Source: Geminocystis sp050753365 (GTDB lineage Bacteria; Cyanobacteriota; Cyanobacteriia; Cyanobacteriales; Cyanobacteriaceae). From it: a DNA stretch of 64,000 nt. Below are positions 59,966-64,000 of the stretch, one piece after another. The notes below the pieces were generated by a model. The model was not told the origin of the DNA. It saw only the letters and a program-made list of their open reading frames with translations, and ran no database searches. The stretch lies in the NCBI RefSeq assembly GCF_050753365.1, contig NZ_JBLZFY010000009.1:1-64000 (forward strand), written 5' to 3'. Position numbers and translations under genes: made by a program. The first letter of the stretch is position 1, and each line of letters opens with the position of its first letter.

Positions 59966-62641
59966 TTAGGTTTGAGGTTCAATGCGATCGATTTCAGTGT
60001 TAATAATATTTAAAGATTTAATAGGGGAATTTTGATGATCTAAATCATCCCAAAAAACGCTTATTTGTTCTCGTAATTCTCTTAAATAACTAGCAGGAAT
60101 ATCATAACGATTTTTAATTTTGCGTAAAATTTTTGTTGCTAATAAATGATCTGTTGCTTCCCCCATCGTGCCACCAGATGCGATAACAACGGGAATAAAT
60201 GCCTCTATTTGTCTTTCTAAACGATTCCCCCAACCGATTTTAAATTTTGTTTCCAGCAAATTTGCTAAATAATCTTTCAGAAATTTATCCACTTTTTTGG
60301 CTTGTGATTGATACTGATTTTGGGCTTGTTGAAAAGCTAATTTTAGGGCTTGATAAGAGAGGGGATTTCGATAATTTAATTGGGGAATGTCAAATTTTGT
60401 TTGATTTCTGCCTAATTCCATAATGTGAGCGCGATCGTAAGTTTTGTCAGCAAATTCAAGGGTAGTTTCATCTTGGTTAGCTGTACCAATAAACCAGATA
60501 TTTTCAGGAATTTTTAGCGTTTTATGATCCTCAAATAAGACAGGGTAACGGCGATTTAAGTCGGTGGTAAGGGTTAGTGTGGGTGATTCTTGCTCTAATT
60601 TAGAGAGAAAATCGGCAAAATATTGTTCAGGGCGAGAAAGATTCATTTCATCTAAGACAATAATATAGATGCGATCTTGATAAAATGGGCATTGTGCTTG
60701 ATAAAGTGCCTGTAAAAATTCCGATTCATAAAATCTCTTTTCAAAGGCATTGTAATAACCGATTAAGTCTTGTCTATCTCGCCATCCTGCTTGTACTTCA
60801 ATTAATTTATAGTCAATTCTTTTGTTTGGTTCTGACTTATATTCATTATTGGGATCATTAACAGCACTAGAAAAAGCAGTTGCCAAGCTAGTTTTACCTG
60901 TACCGCTAATACCTTCGAGTAAGTGTAAGCGACTCATGGCTAAACCACCAAGAAAGGTGCGAATATCTTGGGCTGAGTAATAAAGGCGTTTTTGTTTATC
61001 TTCAGGAGAAACCGCAATACGATAACGTAAATCTTCGGCAAATTCTCTTAAATTGGGGATATTTTCTTCTAAAGGTGTAATGATTTGTAGAGCTTTATTG
61101 TCATCCATCGCTATACATTCAGGAAAGGGGCTAGTATTTTTGCTTTTCTCAATTTCTTCTCCGACTTCTTTCCTCAATTCTTCTAAGGCGTTTTTGAGGC
61201 GATCGTTACTTACTTGTAATGATTCTTTTTCATCTCGTAATGTTTCAACTTCTGTCACCGCCATTCTGCTATAAGTGCTATTTCTTTTTAACTCCTGCAA
61301 TTCCCTTTCTAATCGAAATCTGTCTCTTTCCCATTGTTCTTTTTCACTTTCTAATTGAGCTAATTTTTCTGTAGCAATATCACTAGGTTTTGACGCTAAT
61401 TTAATTTCTAATTCCTCTTTAATTTTTCGCAAGGTTTCTAATTCTGCTAAGACTTCATCTGGAGTTTTATTGCCAAATCTACGTTGGGCTTCTTCCTTTC
61501 TTATTACTGCATTTTGTAACTCATTTCTAATCCTTAAACTTGCTCTTAATTGCTCTTGTCGATATTCTATTTGTGCTTGTAAATTTTCAATTCTAGTTGC
61601 CGCTCTTTGATTGATTTTTGTTTCTAAATTTTCTCGATCTTCCTCTAATAATTCTCGATCGCACTCTAGTTGAACTTGCTGTCTTTTTAACTCTTTTCTT
61701 GCTTCTCCTAATTGTGCATACTGTTTGTCTAACTCTAATTTATCATTTATTTGCTCTGTTTCCAGTTGATTTTGTTTATTAATAAATTCACTATCTAATG
61801 CTTTTCTTCGTTGTTCTAATTCCTGCTTAATCGTTTGTAATTTTTGATATTCTTTAGTTTTTTCTTCCTCAAAATAATCTCTTTGATTAGTTATTTCAGA
61901 CTCTAATTGACGTTTTCTTTCTTCTAACTTTTGATATTCTTCTTGTCTCTGTTTTTCTAAATCTTGGCTTTTCTGAGTCATTTCTAACTCTAATTCTTGA
62001 CGTTTTATCGCTAATTCTTGATAAAGTTTATTACGTTCCTCATGTAAATTGTGAATTTGTTTTTCTAATTCTTTGATCATGGCAGTATTTTGTTCAATAA
62101 AGCCTGATTGGGCTTGTAATTTTAATTCCTCAAGTTCTTGTTTTCTTTGATTAATTTCCTGTTCTTGTTGACGTAAATCTAAATATTTTTGCTCAATTTT
62201 TTCATTTTCTTGGTCAATATATATACTGTCTTCCCTTAAATTTTGTTGCCCTCTCTTTAATTCAGACTGTTCACGATCTAAATTTTCTAAAGCTATGCTT
62301 AAATTAGTCTCTTTTTTCTTTATTTCATCTATTTTTTGCTGTAAATACTGCTTTTCTTCTTCAAGAATATTTTGATCTCGATTTAAGTCTTCTCGTGCCA
62401 AATTTAAGCGAGTTTTATTCGTTTCTAAATCATTTTTTTCTTGATTAATAATTTCCCATTCTTTATTTTTTTGCTGTTCAAATTCTGTTCTTTTTTGTTC
62501 AATTTCTCCTTGAAAATTTAGACGTTGTTGAGTAATATCTTGAGATAAATTTTCTCTTTGTTGACGTAAATCTTCAATGTGCTTTTCTAACTCAGCTATA
62601 GCTTGACGGGGAATATGAAACTTTTTTAGGTTTTTAAACAT
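59966..62641 (-). CDS. McrB-like AAA+ ATPase with long coiled coil
   Basis: 891 residues. Residues about 10-500 are an almost unbroken Glu/Gln/Lys/Arg/Leu coiled coil. The AAA+ module follows: Walker A GISGTGKT (577-584), Walker B VLDEMNLSRPEQYFADFLSKLE (D664, E665), and a sensor region WFIGTANQDETTLEFADKTYDRA. This matches McrB-type (MoxR/McrB branch) NTPases. Fusion of a long coiled coil to McrB is the hallmark of CoCoNuT systems. It overlaps the upstream gene by 8 bases, so they are coupled. Confidence 0.85.
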   Translation of the reverse strand: MFKNLKKFHIPRQAIAELEKHIEDLRQQRENLSQDITQQRLNFQGEIEQKRTEFEQQKNKEWEIINQEKNDLETNKTRLNLAREDLNRDQNILEEEKQYLQQKIDEIKKKETNLSIALENLDREQSELKRGQQNLREDSIYIDQENEKIEQKYLDLRQQEQEINQRKQELEELKLQAQSGFIEQNTAMIKELEKQIHNLHEERNKLYQELAIKRQELELEMTQKSQDLEKQRQEEYQKLEERKRQLESEITNQRDYFEEEKTKEYQKLQTIKQELEQRRKALDSEFINKQNQLETEQINDKLELDKQYAQLGEARKELKRQQVQLECDRELLEEDRENLETKINQRAATRIENLQAQIEYRQEQLRASLRIRNELQNAVIRKEEAQRRFGNKTPDEVLAELETLRKIKEELEIKLASKPSDIATEKLAQLESEKEQWERDRFRLERELQELKRNSTYSRMAVTEVETLRDEKESLQVSNDRLKNALEELRKEVGEEIEKSKNTSPFPECIAMDDNKALQIITPLEENIPNLREFAEDLRYRIAVSPEDKQKRLYYSAQDIRTFLGGLAMSRLHLLEGISGTGKTSLATAFSSAVNDPNNEYKSEPNKRIDYKLIEVQAGWRDRQDLIGYYNAFEKRFYESEFLQALYQAQCPFYQDRIYIIVLDEMNLSRPEQYFADFLSKLEQESPTLTLTTDLNRRYPVLFEDHKTLKIPENIWFIGTANQDETTLEFADKTYDRAHIMELGRNQTKFDIPQLNYRNPLSYQALKLAFQQAQNQYQSQAKKVDKFLKDYLANLLETKFKIGWGNRLERQIEAFIPVVIASGGTMGEATDHLLATKILRKIKNRYDIPASYLRELREQISVFWDDLDHQNSPIKSLNIINTEIDRIEPQT

Positions 62642-64000
62642 AAATAACTTCCTCCTCTAGTTCTATGGGTTTATGAAAATTTTGTAAAAATAATTCGATT
62701 AATTGATAAACTAAATCTATCTGTTTTTTTTCCATATCTTGAGTTAATTTTTGTGAACTATAATGACCACTTTTATTTCTTAGGTCAGCTAATTTGTCTA
62801 ACTCAAAAAGTAAATTTGGCATTTTTTCAGCAAAGAAATATAAGGGATGTTGCTCATAATTATAAGCAGTTAATAAACTAGCTATCACATAACCTCTCAG
62901 TGAACCACTTTGATAATCTGATGCAGATTTTATTTTATTAATATCTACTGATAATAACGATCGAGGTAATTTTATGAGATGATTTTTAGATTCGGGATTT
63001 AAGGGTTTAAATCCTATTGTTTCAACTACTTTTTCAAGAAGAATTTGATTATATTCTTTATCTTGATCGTCTAGTAGTTTCCAACATTCATTAGTGGGAT
63101 ATTGAACAGCAATTATCAAAAATAAATTTTCTAATATTTTTTGACATTTAACTATAAGATCTTTTAATTTATCATCAAAAGAATATTGAGCATAAGGAGA
63201 ATATTTCTCTTGTTTAAATTGGTCTATTTCTTGATTAATGGTTTCAATTGTTATTAAACCTTGATATAAACTTTCCCATTTTGTTATTGCTAAAGAAAGT
63301 TTATTTTCTACGGTATTAATTGCTATTTCGTTAAAATACTTAATCCATTCTTGATATTCTGTCGGTGTTTCTTTTTGTTTTTCTGTTTTGTTTAGTAAAC
63401 TTTCAATTGGTTTTTGTAAGGGAAAATCGTCTTGTTTTTTCAAACATTTATTAATTTGACGATATAACCAAGGGCTATCACCTAAACCAAAAGGATCGCA
63501 AATTTGCCAATGATTTTCTGTAAATTCATCAAAATTTAATTCAGGAGTATAGATAAAAGTGGCTAACCAAACAGGTTGAGGTTGTTCTTCAATAAAAGAA
63601 ATACGATTTAATTCTGGTAGTTTATCAAAATGCCATGATTGTTCATTGGTTTCAATATCATTTTTCTGATGACGATGGGTTAAAGTTTGATTGTGAATTT
63701 TTATCGCTCTTAAAATATCTCTGGGATTAGGTTTACGCATCAAAGTATCATTAACGGGTAAGGGCATGAAAATTCTTTGATAAAAAGGTTTTCCCGTTGT
63801 GCCTAAAACTAACTCTGGGAAACCATTATCATTAAATCGAGTTTCGGCATATTCTAAGTTTTCGATAAATCTAGGAAATAACTCACCCTGCCAAGGTTCT
63901 TGAAATACATAACCTGCTATTAAATCTTCTGTTTCTATCAATTCATCTTGTAAAATTTGCTTTCCTTTTTTAGTGATTAAACCTTGATGATCAATAAAAT
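62634..64000 (-). CDS. HEPN-like protein, N-terminus beyond the window
   Basis: The frame is open to the right edge with no start codon that must be used: it continues upstream of the TTG at 63941 as FIDHQGLITKKGKQILQDELIETEDL, so the gene is partial. The C-terminal helices contain LDKLADLRNKSGHYSSQ, an R-x4-H motif of the kind that forms the active site of HEPN ribonucleases. The visible ~455 residues are otherwise helical and unrecognised. It is the first visible gene of the McrB/DUF2357 cassette and overlaps the McrB-like gene. Confidence 0.6.
   Translation of the reverse strand, partial: FIDHQGLITKKGKQILQDELIETEDLIAGYVFQEPWQGELFPRFIENLEYAETRFNDNGFPELVLGTTGKPFYQRIFMPLPVNDTLMRKPNPRDILRAIKIHNQTLTHRHQKNDIETNEQSWHFDKLPELNRISFIEEQPQPVWLATFIYTPELNFDEFTENHWQICDPFGLGDSPWLYRQINKCLKKQDDFPLQKPIESLLNKTEKQKETPTEYQEWIKYFNEIAINTVENKLSLAITKWESLYQGLITIETINQEIDQFKQEKYSPYAQYSFDDKLKDLIVKCQKILENLFLIIAVQYPTNECWKLLDDQDKEYNQILLEKVVETIGFKPLNPESKNHLIKLPRSLLSVDINKIKSASDYQSGSLRGYVIASLLTAYNYEQHPLYFFAEKMPNLLFELDKLADLRNKSGHYSSQKLTQDMEKKQIDLVYQLIELFLQNFHKPIELEEEVIYV

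Overview
The window is chromosomal DNA of an AT-rich unicellular cyanobacterium, most like the Cyanobacterium/Geminocystis group. This rests on cyanobacterial markers: ycf46, ycf35, menB for phylloquinone, cyanobacterial Hfq beside dapF, DUF1825, DUF4346 and CPP1-like genes. It also rests on very frequent CGATCG (HIP1-core) palindromes, many pentapeptide-repeat and heptanucleotide-repeat sequences, and an AT-rich base composition. No rRNA, tRNA or CRISPR array was recognised.

Layout. 1-3.2 kb holds pntB, two small conserved genes and a cytochrome b561. 3.3-4.3 kb is a gene-poor patch with a 44-aa ribbon-helix-helix (RHH) gene, a perfect palindromic operator and what looks like an orphan IS200/IS605 omega-RNA. 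4.3-17.9 kb is a patchwork of stress and accessory genes: two proteins with a nearly identical 'KYDAV' N-terminus (4300, 8953), ycf46, xisH-xisI, ycf35, a higA-like gene, two PIN-toxin/antitoxin pairs, a DUF2997 protein, a GrpE-like and an Hsp70-like protein, a beta-propeller/transglutaminase protein and a second pentapeptide-repeat protein. 18.1-20.6 kb holds a secreted repeat protein followed by an RTX protein.

20.7-35.9 kb is mostly housekeeping: cbbY-like phosphatase, panD, frr-pyrH, menB, pyrD, an LptF/G permease, cbiT with a NikL-like membrane protein, an HpnB-like glycosyltransferase, a TAXI solute-binding protein, a DUF3011 protein, trpG and dgkA. 36.3-37 kb is a decayed toxin-antitoxin locus with an IS-end fragment. 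37-44.4 kb has a glycosyltransferase, a structured non-coding patch, hfq, dapF and a Wza/Wzc-type polysaccharide export pair. 44.6-57.6 kb has speA, an OmpR-type regulator, a CPP1-like protein, an aldo/keto reductase, a 1200-aa double glycosyltransferase, a phosphoglucomutase/phosphomannomutase, DUF2237, a class A beta-lactamase-fold hydrolase and a TIGR04282 glycosyltransferase.

57.7-64 kb (minus strand, running off the right edge) is the most interesting locus. It is a three-gene cassette of a C-terminally HEPN-like protein, an McrB-like AAA+ ATPase carrying a ~500-residue coiled coil, and a DUF2357 (McrC-type) protein ending in zinc ribbons. It is best read as a divergent McrBC/CoCoNuT-like defence system.

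Small repeats are dense. They include a two-hairpin repeat with compensatory arm changes (8.4, 22.4, 44.5, 48.5, 55.1 kb), a 'GTCATTGCGAGG/GAAGCAATCTC' family, 'GGGGTTGCTGAAAAA' IS/MITE ends, a HIP1-containing repeat inserted in frame inside a glycosyltransferase gene, and a perfect-phase 30-unit heptamer array at 28.9 kb.
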